Positions 29,025-38,471 of a DNA stretch of 64,000 nucleotides are shown one piece after another. Every line of letters begins with the position of its first letter. Position 1 is the stretch's first letter. Both the position numbers and the translations under genes were made by a program. Source of the DNA: Burkholderia sp. OK233 (GTDB lineage: Bacteria; Pseudomonadota; Gammaproteobacteria; Burkholderiales; Burkholderiaceae); NCBI RefSeq assembly GCF_900230185.1, contig NZ_OCSR01000002.1, forward strand, positions 744,001 through 808,000, given 5' to 3'. The notes below the pieces were generated by a model that saw only the letters and a list, made by a program, of their open reading frames with translations, did no database searches and had not been told where the DNA came from.

Positions 29025-29693
29025 TTACAGGCCGAGTTCCGCGGCCAGATGCGGAATGTCGTTGACTTCGTAGTACTGGTAGTACGGCGTCGAGGGTTCG
29101 TGGCCGCGCTTGACGAAGGCTTTGTGCTTGATGCCCAGGTCGTGTGCGGTCATCAGGTCGTAGCGCAGGCTCGACGACACGTGCAGCACGTCTTCCGGAT
29201 TGCAGTTCAGCTGGTCGAACATGTATTCGAAGCCTTGCATGCGCGGCTTGTACGACTGCGCCTGCTCGGCGGTGAAGACTGCGTGGAACGGCGCGCCGAG
29301 CTTGTCGACGTTGCTCTGGATCTGGTTGTTCGACGCGTTCGAAAGAATCACCAGCTTGTACTTCTTCGCCAGACGCGAGAGGCCTTCCGGCACGTCCGGA
29401 TGCGGACCCCAGGTCGGCACCGCCGTGTAGATCTTCTCGGCTTCCACTTCATTGAACTCGACATTCATGCGCTTGCAGGCGCGGCGCAACGCATTGACGA
29501 CCACGTCGCGATACGGCTTCCATGCACCGAGCACTTCGTCACGACGATAGCCGGAGTAGAACGTGACGAGCTTCTCCAGGTCGTCGCCTTGCAGCACGTG
29601 GCCGAACATTTCGCGGGTCATGTCCGCCATGCGAAATTTGGTCAGCGTGCCGTAGCAGTCGAAGGTGATGTACTTCGGTTCGAATTCGATCAT
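29025..29693 (-). CDS. HAD-superfamily hydrolase annotated-type 'haloacid dehalogenase II'
   Basis: 222 residues. HAD motif I is ITFDCYGTL with nucleophile Asp12; motif II LVILSNAS; the Lys is in QSYKPRMQGFEY; the acidic motif is VSSSLRYDLMTAHDLG. True L-2-haloacid dehalogenases have S-S-N-A-W-D at that last site; here the Asn is Leu, so dehalogenation is doubtful and a phosphatase or other HAD role is possible. It is the first gene of the amine-oxidation operon, 54 nt before the flavin oxidase. Confidence 0.85.
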   Translation of the reverse strand: MIEFEPKYITFDCYGTLTKFRMADMTREMFGHVLQGDDLEKLVTFYSGYRRDEVLGAWKPYRDVVVNALRRACKRMNVEFNEVEAEKIYTAVPTWGPHPDVPEGLSRLAKKYKLVILSNASNNQIQSNVDKLGAPFHAVFTAEQAQSYKPRMQGFEYMFDQLNCNPEDVLHVSSSLRYDLMTAHDLGIKHKAFVKRGHEPSTPYYQYYEVNDIPHLAAELGL

Positions 29694-29770
29694 GGTGCAG
29701 TCCTATCGTGGTGGTGAACCCACATTGAGTTCAGTGACGAAAACAGCTAAAGCTCATTCCTGTTAAAGAT

Positions 29771-29805
29771 TTAATCAGCGCAAAAACATAGATGTTCCTG
29801 ATTAG
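29771..29805. promoter_or_regulatory. Nested inverted repeats upstream of the HAD/oxidase operon
   Basis: Outer arms TTAATCAG (29771) and CTGATTAG (29798) match at 7 of 8 positions; an inner perfect AACAT-AG-ATGTT lies at 29785-29796. They are 78-112 nt before the operon's first start codon, in an AT-richer promoter-like gap. Confidence 0.4.
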
Positions 29806-29904
29806 GGCGCTGCTGATGACACAAACCATGCGTTTTGAGGCCGTTGCGCAGCACAGTCTGCGGTGGACGGGCTGGAAGCCCCGTCCGTATTGGTTTTGCG
29901 GGAA

Positions 29905-31395
29905 TCAGGCCCGCAAGTCGATCAACACACTCTTGAAACGCAGGTTTGCTTCATAAGCCTGGCGGCCGAGGTCCTTGCCGATGCCGGAGCGTTTGTAGCC
30001 GCCGGTGGGGATCATGAAGTCGGAGGTGCGGCCATAGCGGTTGACCCAGACCGTCCCCGCTTCGAGGCCGCGCACGAAGCGCAGCGCCCGGCCGAGGTCG
30101 GCGGTGTGCACGCCGGCAGCGAGGCCGTACTCGGGATGCTGGGCGAGCGCGAGCGCTTCTTCTTCGGTGTCGAAGGTTTGCAGTGTCAGCACAGGGCCGA
30201 ACACTTCTTCGCGCACGGCCTCGGAGTGGGCCGTGACGTCCGTGAGCAAGGTAGGTGTATAGAACGCACCCGCCGCCCCGCCGTCAGCCCGCACGCCGCC
30301 AAAACGCAAGGTCGCGCCGGCATCCAGCGTGCGTCCGACGATCCCTTCAATGCGCGCCGCCTGTGGCGCGGAGATGATCGGCGACAACGTAGTGCCCGCT
30401 GCCCACGTTGCGCCAGGCTTCAGCTCGACGAAGAGCTTGCCGATGCGCTCGGCGAGCGGCTCCGCCAGGCTTCGCTCGACCAGCAGCCGCGAGCCCGCCA
30501 CGCACACCTGGCCGGCATTGCCGGTAATGGCGCCGGCGATCCGGCGCGCCACGTCGTCGAGACGCGGGGCGTCGGCGAACACGATTTGCGGGCTCTTGCC
30601 GCCCAGTTCGAGCGTGACCGGCTTGGTGCCGCTATTGGCGCAGGCCGCCATGATCGCGGCGCCGGTACGCGTGGAGCCGGTGAAGGTAACCTTACTGATC
30701 TTCGGATGGCGCACCAGTTCATCGCCGGTGACACGGCCATCACCCTGAATCACGTTGAAGATGCCGGCCGGCACACCCGCCTGCACGGCCAGTTCGGCGA
30801 GCCGCAACACCGAGAACGGCGTCATCTCCGAAGGCTTCAGGACGACGGCGTTACCCGCCGCCAGTGCGGGCGCAATCTTCCACGACGCCATCACCAGTGG
30901 GAAATTCCATGGCGCGATGGCCCCGATCACGCCGTACGGTTCCGCGATCGTCATGCCGAGATGGTCATGATCGGTCGCGGCCACGTCGCCACCCACCTTG
31001 TCGGCGAACTCGGCGTAGAAGCGGATGCCCTCGGCGGTGAACGGCACGTCCCAGCCGATTGCCTGAGCAATCGGACGCGTCGAACCGAGCGCTTCCAGAC
31101 GGCCCAGGAACGGCGCATCGGCTTCGACCAGCTCGGCGAAACGGCGCAGGATCTTTGCGCGCTCACGCGGCGCCATGCGCGCCCAGCCGCTCGTCCTGAA
31201 AGCCTGCCAGGCGTTCTCCACCGCGCGGTCCACCATTTCGGCGCCGGCGAGCGGCACGGAAGCATAGATCACGCCGTCCGAGGGGCGCGCTACCTCGATG
31301 CGGCGCTCACCGCCACGCTCGTTCGCGTCGACATACTCACCGCCGATGAAATGCCCGCTGCGAATCGCGACGTCGTCCGGATTGAAGCTGTCCAT
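29905..31395 (-). CDS. NAD(P)-dependent aldehyde dehydrogenase
   Basis: 496 residues from the ATG at 31395; the longer frame upstream is not supported. ALDH fold with PWNFPLVMASWKIAPALAAGN, LKPSEMTPFS, catalytic Glu in LELGGKSPQIV and catalytic Cys in NAGQVCVAGSRL. It resembles PuuC/betaine-aldehyde-type enzymes that oxidise amino-aldehydes. It lies upstream of, and in line with, the HAD-flavin oxidase genes (211-nt gap with nested repeats), so it may be a separate unit of the same pathway. Confidence 0.93.
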   Translation of the reverse strand: MDSFNPDDVAIRSGHFIGGEYVDANERGGERRIEVARPSDGVIYASVPLAGAEMVDRAVENAWQAFRTSGWARMAPRERAKILRRFAELVEADAPFLGRLEALGSTRPIAQAIGWDVPFTAEGIRFYAEFADKVGGDVAATDHDHLGMTIAEPYGVIGAIAPWNFPLVMASWKIAPALAAGNAVVLKPSEMTPFSVLRLAELAVQAGVPAGIFNVIQGDGRVTGDELVRHPKISKVTFTGSTRTGAAIMAACANSGTKPVTLELGGKSPQIVFADAPRLDDVARRIAGAITGNAGQVCVAGSRLLVERSLAEPLAERIGKLFVELKPGATWAAGTTLSPIISAPQAARIEGIVGRTLDAGATLRFGGVRADGGAAGAFYTPTLLTDVTAHSEAVREEVFGPVLTLQTFDTEEEALALAQHPEYGLAAGVHTADLGRALRFVRGLEAGTVWVNRYGRTSDFMIPTGGYKRSGIGKDLGRQAYEANLRFKSVLIDLRA

Positions 31396-31673
31396 GAGAA
31401 AGGTTTCCTGTGTGACTGCTGTCGGTCCCGGGCGGTGCGTCTCGACCGCGCCGCCGCCATGGCAAAATCGTAGAGCCACAGGCTCGGCATATATCGCCGA
31501 CAAAAATCCCCACGCAGCAGAACACGCTCGTAATGCGTGCCCAGACTGGGCGTTTTGCATCGATTTGCGATGCGGCCCTTTCGGGTGGCCCGGATAAAAA
31601 GATCGTCCTAGTCACACCGCGCACCGAATGACAAAGTGACGGCGTAAGTCTTCAGCCATCCAGGGAGTACGGC

Positions 31674-32561
31674 GTGTCCGATTCGATTACCTACAGACGC
31701 TTTACCCACGGCGACATCGCCGCCGCGCATGCGCTGACGGTCGAGCTCAAATGGCCACATCGCCCGGACGACTGGAAATTCGTCGCACAACTGGGCGTGG
31801 GTTTCGTCGCGGAAGATGCGAGCGGTGTGATCGGCACGGCGTTGTGCTGGAAATACGGCGCCGACCGTGCCTCGCTCGGGATGGTGATCGTGTCCCCCGA
31901 GCAGCAAGGGCGCGGCATCGGCAGGAAGCTGATGGACCTGGTGCTGGAAGAACTCGGCGGCCGGGTTACGCTTCTGCACGCCACCACCGCCGGTCAGCCT
32001 TTGTATGAAAAGCTCGGTTTTCGCGCGGTCGGCACGCTCGACCAGCATCAGGGCGCCGCATTCCAGCCGCCCCTCGTTTCATTGCCGCCAGGGGAACGCC
32101 TGCGCCCGCTCGGTTCGAGCGATACGGCACGGCTGGTCAAACTGGCCTCGCAGGCAAGCGGTCTGGATCGTGGAGAAGTCCTGCCCGCCCTGTTGAGCGC
32201 CGCCGATGGCATCGCCCTCGATCGCGATGGCGAGCTGGTCGGCTTTGCCCTGTTTCGCCGCTTCGGACGGGGCTTTGCGATCGGACCGGTGGTCGCACCC
32301 GAGTCGGAAGATTCGAGCCGCGCCAAAGCGCTGATCAGCCACTGGCTCGCGCTTAACGAAGGCGTCTTCGTGCGCATCGATACGCCTGGCGAAAGCGGGC
32401 TGACCGAATGGCTGGAGCAGTTGGGGCTGCCGCGGGTGGATACGGTCGTCAAAATGGTTCGGCATGGCACGCCGGCTGATCTTGCGGCCGCAGGCAACAC
32501 CAGTGCCGGCAAGGACGCGCCCTATCTGCAATACGGCATCATCAACCAGGCAATCTGTTGA
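31674..32561 (+). CDS. GNAT acetyltransferase with two GNAT-like halves
   Basis: 295 residues from GTG (CCAGGGAGTACGGC upstream). The first half has the acetyl-CoA loop PEQQGRGIGRKLMDLVL and LYEKLGFRAVG. The second half, from about residue 135, looks like the second GNAT domain of the Acetyltransf_18 type (LVGFALFRRFGRGFAIGPVVAP). The substrate may be an amine or amino acid given the neighbours. It is followed 6 nt later by ghrA, so the two are translationally close. Confidence 0.88.
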   Translation: MSDSITYRRFTHGDIAAAHALTVELKWPHRPDDWKFVAQLGVGFVAEDASGVIGTALCWKYGADRASLGMVIVSPEQQGRGIGRKLMDLVLEELGGRVTLLHATTAGQPLYEKLGFRAVGTLDQHQGAAFQPPLVSLPPGERLRPLGSSDTARLVKLASQASGLDRGEVLPALLSAADGIALDRDGELVGFALFRRFGRGFAIGPVVAPESEDSSRAKALISHWLALNEGVFVRIDTPGESGLTEWLEQLGLPRVDTVVKMVRHGTPADLAAAGNTSAGKDAPYLQYGIINQAIC

Positions 32562-32567
32562 CCCATC

Positions 32568-33494
32568 ATGGCCTTCCTTTATAAAGCCGACCCGGCGCGT
32601 GGCGCGCAATGGGCCAAACTCTTCGCACAGAAAGCACCGGACCTGCCGTTCCACGTCTGGCCCGAACTCGGCGACCCGGCCGCGATCCGCTATCTCGCCG
32701 CCTGGCAACCGCCGGAAGATCCCACCCGCACCTTTCCCAACCTCGAAATCGTGTTCTCGGTCGGCGCGGGCATCGACCAGTTCGACCTGTCCGGCGTCCC
32801 GGCGCATATACCGGTGGTGCGGATGATCGAGCCGGGCATTATCGAAGGGATGGTCGAGTACGTGACACAAGCCGTGCTGACGATTCATCGCGATCTGTTC
32901 GACTATGGCCATCAGCAACAGCAGCAGGTCTGGCGTGAACTACCCGCCCAGCCGGCCAGCGCTCGCCGCATTGGCGTGCTGGGGCTCGGCGTGCTGGGCA
33001 CGGCGGTGCTCGAAAAGCTGCGGTTATTCGGCTTCGCCTGCGCGGGTTGGAGCCGTTCGCCGCGTGAGATCGAGGGCGTCGATTGCTATGCAGGCGAAGG
33101 CGCGCTAGATACGTTTCTCGCCCGCACCGACATTCTGATCTGCCTGTTACCGCTCACGCCTGCCACACGCGGCCTGCTCAATGCCGAATTGTTCGCGAAG
33201 CTGCCGCGCGGCGCTTCGCTGATTCAAACGGGGCGCGGTCCGCATCTGAATCAGCCCGATCTGCTGGCAGCGCTGGACAGCGGCCAGTTGCACAGCGCCA
33301 TTCTCGACGTCACCGATCCCGAGCCGCTGCCCGCCGGTCATCCGTTGTGGACGCATCCACGTGTGCGCATCACGCCCCATATCGCCAGCTCGACGCGGCC
33401 CGAGAGCGCCGTCGACGTGGTGCTCGAGAATCTGCGCCGTCATCGCAAAGGCCTGCCGATGCTCGGCCAGGTTGACCGGACCCAGGGATATTGA
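32568..33494 (+). CDS. ghrA: Glyoxylate/hydroxypyruvate reductase A-type D-2-hydroxyacid dehydrogenase
   Basis: 308 residues. NAD(P)-binding IGVLGLGVLGTAVLEKLRLFG, substrate Arg in LIQTGRGPHLNQPDLL, Glu in DPEPLPAGHPLW, and catalytic His in ITPHIASSTRPESAVD. The C-terminal GQVDRTQGY matches the GhrA family ending. It reduces glyoxylate or hydroxypyruvate in the cytosol. In this cluster it may clear a 2-oxoacid from amino-acid or amine oxidation. Confidence 0.9.
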   Translation: MAFLYKADPARGAQWAKLFAQKAPDLPFHVWPELGDPAAIRYLAAWQPPEDPTRTFPNLEIVFSVGAGIDQFDLSGVPAHIPVVRMIEPGIIEGMVEYVTQAVLTIHRDLFDYGHQQQQQVWRELPAQPASARRIGVLGLGVLGTAVLEKLRLFGFACAGWSRSPREIEGVDCYAGEGALDTFLARTDILICLLPLTPATRGLLNAELFAKLPRGASLIQTGRGPHLNQPDLLAALDSGQLHSAILDVTDPEPLPAGHPLWTHPRVRITPHIASSTRPESAVDVVLENLRRHRKGLPMLGQVDRTQGY

Positions 33495-33676
33495 ACGCGC
33501 GCTGAATGAAACGCCCACCTGTAGCGGCTTTTCAGCGTCCGCAGCAGAAAATGCTAAGGCCATGTATCAAAACGCGTCGTGCGCGCTTTTCAGGCAATTG
33601 TTTAGGTAAGCAGGCGATCGTCGTGGATCAGTAGTATGGAACGGTCAACAGCCCTTTCCCGCGACGAGAACCCATC

Positions 33677-35074
33677 ATGCCGATCCATTCGCTCATTGAA
33701 GCCGACCGCAAGCATCTGATTCACCCGGTTATCAGCTACCGCGCGCACGAAGCCCGCGGCGTCACCGTCCTCGAGTCCGCCAGCGGCGCGTTCCTGCGCG
33801 ACGCGGCCGGCAACGAACTACTCGACGCCTTCTCCGGCCTGTGGTGCGTCAACGTCGGCTACGGCCAGCAAAGCATTGTCGACGTCGCCACCGAGCAGAT
33901 GAAGAAACTGCCCTACGCGACCAGCTATTTCCATTTCGGCTCGGCCCCGGCGATCGAATTGGCGCAAAAGCTGGTGGAGGTGTCGCCTGCTTCGCTGCAA
34001 CATGTGTACTTCACGCTCGGCGGTTCCGATGCAGTCGATTCGGCGATCCGTTTCATCACGCACTACTTCAACGCAACCGGCCGGCCGACGAAGAAACACA
34101 TCATCGCGCTGCAACGCGGCTACCACGGCTCGTCGACGATGGGCGCGGGGCTGACCGCCTTGCCCGCGTTTCACCGCAATTTCGATCTGCCGCTGCCGAA
34201 CCAGCATCATCTGCCGTCGCCGTACGCATATCGCAACGATTTCGCCGACGACGCCGCATTGATCGCCGCCTCGGTGGCCGCGCTCGATGCGAAGGTGGCC
34301 GAACTCGGCGCGGACAACGTCGCAGCCTTCTTCTGCGAACCGATCCAGGGTTCGGGCGGCGTGATCGTGCCGCCGGTCGGCTGGTTGAAAGCGATGCGCG
34401 AAAGTTGCCGCAAGCTCGGCATCCTGTTCGTCGCCGATGAAGTCATCACCGGTTTTGGGCGCACGGGTCCGCTGTTCGCATGCCAGGGCGAAAACGTCGA
34501 ACCGGACCTGATGACGGTGGCAAAGGGTTTGACCTCCGGCTATGCGCCGATGGGCGCCGTGCTGATGTCTGACGAAATCTATCAAGGTATCGCCGATGGC
34601 GACGCCGAAGCGATCGTCGGCCACGGCCATACGTATTCGGCGCATCCGGTCAGCTCGGCGATCGGTCTCGAAGTGCTGCGCCTCTATCACGAAGGCGGCC
34701 TGCTTGCGAACGGCGTGGCACGTGGCCCGCGTTTCGCCCGCGGCCTCGACGCGCTGCTCGCGCATCCGCTGGTGGGCGACTCGCGCCATCGTGGCCTGCT
34801 CGGCGCACTCGAACTGGTATCGGACAAAGACAGCAAGGCAGGTTTCGATCCTGCGCTGAAACTGTCAGAGCGGATCGCCACGGCGGCGTATGAAAACCGC
34901 CTGATTTTCCGCGCGTTCGGCGACAATATTCTCGGCTTTGCGCCGGCGCTGTCGTACACCGAGGCCGAGTTCGATCTGATGTTCGAGCGCCTCGAAAAAA
35001 CCCTCGACGACGTTCTCGCGCAAGCGGATGTCCGGGCCGCGCTGAAGGTCAAAATTCATGCCACTGCGTGCTAG
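33677..35074 (+). CDS. Class III omega-aminotransferase (putrescine/beta-alanine:pyruvate type)
   Basis: 465 residues. PLP class-III features: GLWCVNVGYGQ near the N-terminus, ATSYFHFGSAPAIELAQKL, the YHGSSTMGAGLT loop, LFVADEVITGFGRTG with the PLP-contacting Asp, and VAKGLTSGYAPMGAVL with the Schiff-base Lys. The YATSYFHFG segment resembles SpuC-type enzymes, which move amino groups from diamines or omega-amino acids to pyruvate. The Lrp-type gene 53 nt downstream probably regulates it. Confidence 0.92.
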   Translation: MPIHSLIEADRKHLIHPVISYRAHEARGVTVLESASGAFLRDAAGNELLDAFSGLWCVNVGYGQQSIVDVATEQMKKLPYATSYFHFGSAPAIELAQKLVEVSPASLQHVYFTLGGSDAVDSAIRFITHYFNATGRPTKKHIIALQRGYHGSSTMGAGLTALPAFHRNFDLPLPNQHHLPSPYAYRNDFADDAALIAASVAALDAKVAELGADNVAAFFCEPIQGSGGVIVPPVGWLKAMRESCRKLGILFVADEVITGFGRTGPLFACQGENVEPDLMTVAKGLTSGYAPMGAVLMSDEIYQGIADGDAEAIVGHGHTYSAHPVSSAIGLEVLRLYHEGGLLANGVARGPRFARGLDALLAHPLVGDSRHRGLLGALELVSDKDSKAGFDPALKLSERIATAAYENRLIFRAFGDNILGFAPALSYTEAEFDLMFERLEKTLDDVLAQADVRAALKVKIHATAC

Positions 35075-35127
35075 AGTAGAGGGCCCTTCGAGACCCTTTC
35101 ACCCATCGCCGGAGCGATAACGTTACG

Positions 35128-35625
35128 ATGAGCAGCGACAGCAAGCTAGACCGGATTGACCTGCGCATACTTTCCCAGTTGCAGAAGAAAGGCCGCATAA
35201 CCAACGTCGAGCTTGCCGACGCGGTCGGCCTTTCCCCCAGCCCTTGCCTGATCCGGGTCAAGCGTCTGGAGAAGGCCGGCTACATCATCGGCTACGGCGC
35301 GCAGATCCAGCTCGAAAAGCTCGGCGACGTGCAGATCGTGTTTACCGAAGTCACGCTCGCCGATCATCGGCGGGAAGACTTCATCAAGTTCGTGAGTGCG
35401 ATCAAAGACGTCGACGAAATCGTCGAATGCCATCTGGCGAGCGGTGGCTATGATTACCTGCTGAAGTTCGTCACGCGCAGCGTGAGCCACTATCAGAGCA
35501 TCGTCGAGGGTCTGCTGGAACGCGATATCGGCATCGAAAAATACTTCAGCTACGTGATCATCAAGTCGCCGTTCGTGAAGAGTCACTATCCGCTCGAAAC
35601 GCTGTTCTCGCAGAATCACAACTAG
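35128..35625 (+). CDS. Lrp/AsnC-family regulator
   Basis: 165 residues: N-terminal HTH (DRIDLRILSQLQKKGRITNV, LADAVGLSPSPCLIRVKRLE) and a C-terminal RAM ligand domain (ECHLASGGYDYLLKFVTRS). Lrp-type proteins sense amino acids or related metabolites and often control the adjacent catabolic gene, here the aminotransferase. It converges with lptD, with only 12 nt between stop codons. Confidence 0.93.
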   Translation: MSSDSKLDRIDLRILSQLQKKGRITNVELADAVGLSPSPCLIRVKRLEKAGYIIGYGAQIQLEKLGDVQIVFTEVTLADHRREDFIKFVSAIKDVDEIVECHLASGGYDYLLKFVTRSVSHYQSIVEGLLERDIGIEKYFSYVIIKSPFVKSHYPLETLFSQNHN

Positions 35626-35637
35626 TCGAACAGCCCG

Positions 35638-37977
35638 TTAGGGATAGTCGCTAAACCGGGATGTCGGTTCGCTTTCCGTTGTCGCCGGTGTATAGCCCGG
35701 CACACTCGCGCGAAACTGATTGAGCAGACCGTTATCGACCTGCGAAAAGCCTTTGAGCTGAAGTTGCATCAATACACGCGTGCCGGTGCTGGGCGACGTG
35801 GTCGAACTGGTGGCGTTGGTGTATTTCTCGAACGCCACGCCGAGCGACCAGCAATCCGCGTCGTATTGAAGTCCCAGCAGGCCCGCGATCAGCCGATGGG
35901 CGCTCATGTCGTAATTGACACGCGCCACACTGACAACGTTGTGCAATAACGGCCATTGCTCTGACACGATGAACTGATTGACCGGTTGATAGTCGAGCGT
36001 GCTGTTGGCGCGCGTGTAGCGATACGCGACATTCAACACCTGCCGTGAAGCCGGCGACCAGCCAAAGCCGGCTTCCGCATTCGTCAGATAGTGGTTGGCC
36101 TGACTGTACTCCACGGCCTGTTCCGCTGAAAAACCCGCCCCCAGCTTGTACGACGCGCCGCCAATCACGCTCGTGCGCGCAACGGTGCCAATTGCATCGT
36201 CTGTGTTGAGCGTCACGCGGGGCGTGCGAAAGTCGTACTGCTCTGCAAGAACGAAACGGGACCGCTCGTCGCCGCTCGCAGCATCGATGAAGCGCGTCGT
36301 CAGCGCTGCCGTGAGGCGGTTGGCATCCGACACCCGGTCATTGCCGACGAAGCTGTTGGGCATGAATAGTTCCGCCAGTCCGAAATCGGCCGTTGCCGTA
36401 TCGAACAGCGGCGCAAATGCCTGGTTGCGGTAAGGCGTGTACACATAGAACAGTCGCGGCTCGAGTGTCTGGATGTACGACTGCCCGAAGAGCCGCACGC
36501 TTCGTTCAAAGCGCATGCCCGAATCGAGGGTGAAGGTCGGCACGTTAACGTCGAACGTCTTGGGCTGCCCGGCGGGCGCATCCGATCCGATCGTCGTCAG
36601 GTCATACGCGGCGAAATGCCAGGCGAGCTTCGGCGTGATGAACCAGCCGGGACGCTCGATGGGATAGCTGATGTAAGGGTTGAAAACGAAGCGGCTGCCT
36701 TGCGTCGCATCGGCCGACGAAATCGTGAAGCGCGTCGCATCCGCTTCGGCACCGAAGTCGAAGCCCCCCACGTTATAGCGTGCGTAATGAACGTTGACCT
36801 GCGGTTCGCGGTTATAGGTCGAGTCGCTCGTAAAAGCCTGCCAACGTTGCTCGCGTGCCAGCACGCTCCACGGCCCGTTTGAGTAAGTCAAACCCGCTTC
36901 CTGCTGATATAGCGTGGTGGAGCCCGTCGGAAACGCGACACCCGACGCAAGATCGGTCACCACCGTCGAGTCCGACACCCGGTTGTAGTTGACGTAGGCG
37001 CCAAAGCCCGAGCCGAGGTTCCAGTCCTGTTTCAGCGCAATCGAGTAACGATCGGTGTTGGTGATCGCATCGTGCGGCAGCCACGCGACCGAGATCGTCC
37101 CCGAATCGTTCGGCTGCAGATAGCTGTAGTCCGCCGTCAACATCACGCCTCGTTTCGACATGATGCGAGGCGTCAGGGTTAAATCGTAGTTCGGTGCGAG
37201 GTTGAAGTAATACGGCAACGCAACGTCGACACCGTTGGTCGAACTGATCGAAAACGTCGGCGGCAGGAGGCCGCTGCGCCGTGCGCCGGACAAGGGAAAC
37301 GATAGCCATGGGCTCGCCAGCAGCGGCACGCCCTGAAAAAACAGCACACCGTTGTGTGCGATCCCCTCGTCATTGCCGCTGTCGATGTCGAATTCGGAGG
37401 CCTTCAGATACCACGCGGGATCCGACTCGCATTGGCAGGTGCTGTACGTACCGTGATGAACCACCGTGCGTTCGCTATCGACCATATCCACGCGTTGAGC
37501 GCTACCCCACCCTCCCGTCAGATGAAACCGGTACTTCGGTACGCTGATGTAGCCCTCATTCGCTTCGACGTAAAAATGTGCGTCCGGGCCATCGAACACA
37601 TTGCCGTTGTCGACCAGCCGCACTTGTCCGTACGCGTCGACCTTGTCGGTGTCGACGTCGTAGTGCAGCGCATCGCCTTTAACGATCGACGCGTAACGCC
37701 GCAGTTGCGCGTGACCTTTCAGCGAAACGTCCGTGTTAGTGGTCGTGGTCATCGAATCGGCGATGGCCGAAGTAACGGGCTTGTCGCCCGGCCGTAAGGG
37801 TTGCTCAGTCAGTTGCGGATCCAGTCGCAAGCCCCAGACGCCGTCGAGCGGTTCCGGAATCGCAGACGCACCGACTAATTGTGCATATCCGGCGAGGGGA
37901 ACGCATCCAGCCGTACCCAGCATGAAAGAAACCAGAGGCCTTAAGCGTAGGCGTCGAAATACACCGCGTAGTATCAA
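35638..37977 (-). CDS. lptD: LptD-family outer-membrane LPS assembly protein (probable second copy)
   Basis: 779 residues. LptD inserts LPS into the outer leaflet. A signal peptide is followed by the OstA-like jellyroll (HAQLRRYASIVKGDALHYD, YGQVRLVDNGNVFDGPDAHFY) and the C-terminal barrel with RSGLLPPTFSISSTNG and many YxxxxP strands. Cysteines: CQC in YSTCQCESDP and a single Cys in YDADCWSLG. The first start is TTG at 37977, keeping a full signal peptide; an ATG at 37923 shortens it. The usual surA-pdxA-ksgA neighbours are absent, which suggests a paralogue beside bamA. Confidence 0.88.
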   Translation of the reverse strand: MILRGVFRRLRLRPLVSFMLGTAGCVPLAGYAQLVGASAIPEPLDGVWGLRLDPQLTEQPLRPGDKPVTSAIADSMTTTTNTDVSLKGHAQLRRYASIVKGDALHYDVDTDKVDAYGQVRLVDNGNVFDGPDAHFYVEANEGYISVPKYRFHLTGGWGSAQRVDMVDSERTVVHHGTYSTCQCESDPAWYLKASEFDIDSGNDEGIAHNGVLFFQGVPLLASPWLSFPLSGARRSGLLPPTFSISSTNGVDVALPYYFNLAPNYDLTLTPRIMSKRGVMLTADYSYLQPNDSGTISVAWLPHDAITNTDRYSIALKQDWNLGSGFGAYVNYNRVSDSTVVTDLASGVAFPTGSTTLYQQEAGLTYSNGPWSVLAREQRWQAFTSDSTYNREPQVNVHYARYNVGGFDFGAEADATRFTISSADATQGSRFVFNPYISYPIERPGWFITPKLAWHFAAYDLTTIGSDAPAGQPKTFDVNVPTFTLDSGMRFERSVRLFGQSYIQTLEPRLFYVYTPYRNQAFAPLFDTATADFGLAELFMPNSFVGNDRVSDANRLTAALTTRFIDAASGDERSRFVLAEQYDFRTPRVTLNTDDAIGTVARTSVIGGASYKLGAGFSAEQAVEYSQANHYLTNAEAGFGWSPASRQVLNVAYRYTRANSTLDYQPVNQFIVSEQWPLLHNVVSVARVNYDMSAHRLIAGLLGLQYDADCWSLGVAFEKYTNATSSTTSPSTGTRVLMQLQLKGFSQVDNGLLNQFRASVPGYTPATTESEPTSRFSDYP

Positions 37978-38069
37978 AACAGATAAGGATCGGAAAGGAT
38001 GACAGACGCATCAAGGCGAACGGAAGCCCTGACTTGCGTCAGGATGAACAGCGGCGAATGCTCACGGCG

Positions 38070-38471
38070 CTATTGGAGTGTGACGTCCTTGGAGCGGGGG
38101 TCCGCGGCCGCGCCTGCCCCGCTCGCAGCGCCGCCCAGCGCCTGAAGCAGATACGGAATCTGCTCCGAAGGCAACGAAAACGACAGCCCCGCGCTGCCGG
38201 ATAGACGGAACCGGATCACCACCATTTCCATGCCGTTCAATCGGCCGACTTCCCAACCCTGGCAGTGCAGCGCGAAGCCCATCTCCTGATTGTTATGAAT
38301 CACACGGTCGGCGTGCTCGATTGCGTTCGGCAGCGCCACCAGCAGATCGTTGAGCACCGAACGGTGCAGTGCCGCCGTGGGTTGATTGCCGTGAATCAGC
38401 AGATATTGACCGTCCGCCGTCAACTGCATATCGGTGATCGAATTCAGCATGAAAGTCGACGGATCAGACAT
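38070..38471 (-). CDS. Unrecognised small protein between lptD and bamA copies
   Basis: 133 residues from the ATG at 38471 (SDPSTFMLNSITDMQLTADGQ). It is soluble, with no signal peptide; the middle VIRFRLSGSAGLSFSLPSEQIPYLLQAL looks like a beta-rich domain, and the tail is Ala/Gly-rich. I do not recognise the family. The start overlaps the stop of the 59-residue frame upstream by 8 nt. It reads toward lptD and ends 92 nt before the lptD start, so all three may be one unit. Confidence 0.65.
   Translation of the reverse strand: MSDPSTFMLNSITDMQLTADGQYLLIHGNQPTAALHRSVLNDLLVALPNAIEHADRVIHNNQEMGFALHCQGWEVGRLNGMEMVVIRFRLSGSAGLSFSLPSEQIPYLLQALGGAASGAGAAADPRSKDVTLQ

Noticed and set aside
29863..31473. 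536-codon plus-strand frame opposite the aldehyde dehydrogenase
   Set aside because: Composition typical of an antisense shadow; the ALDH catalytic motifs are on the minus strand.
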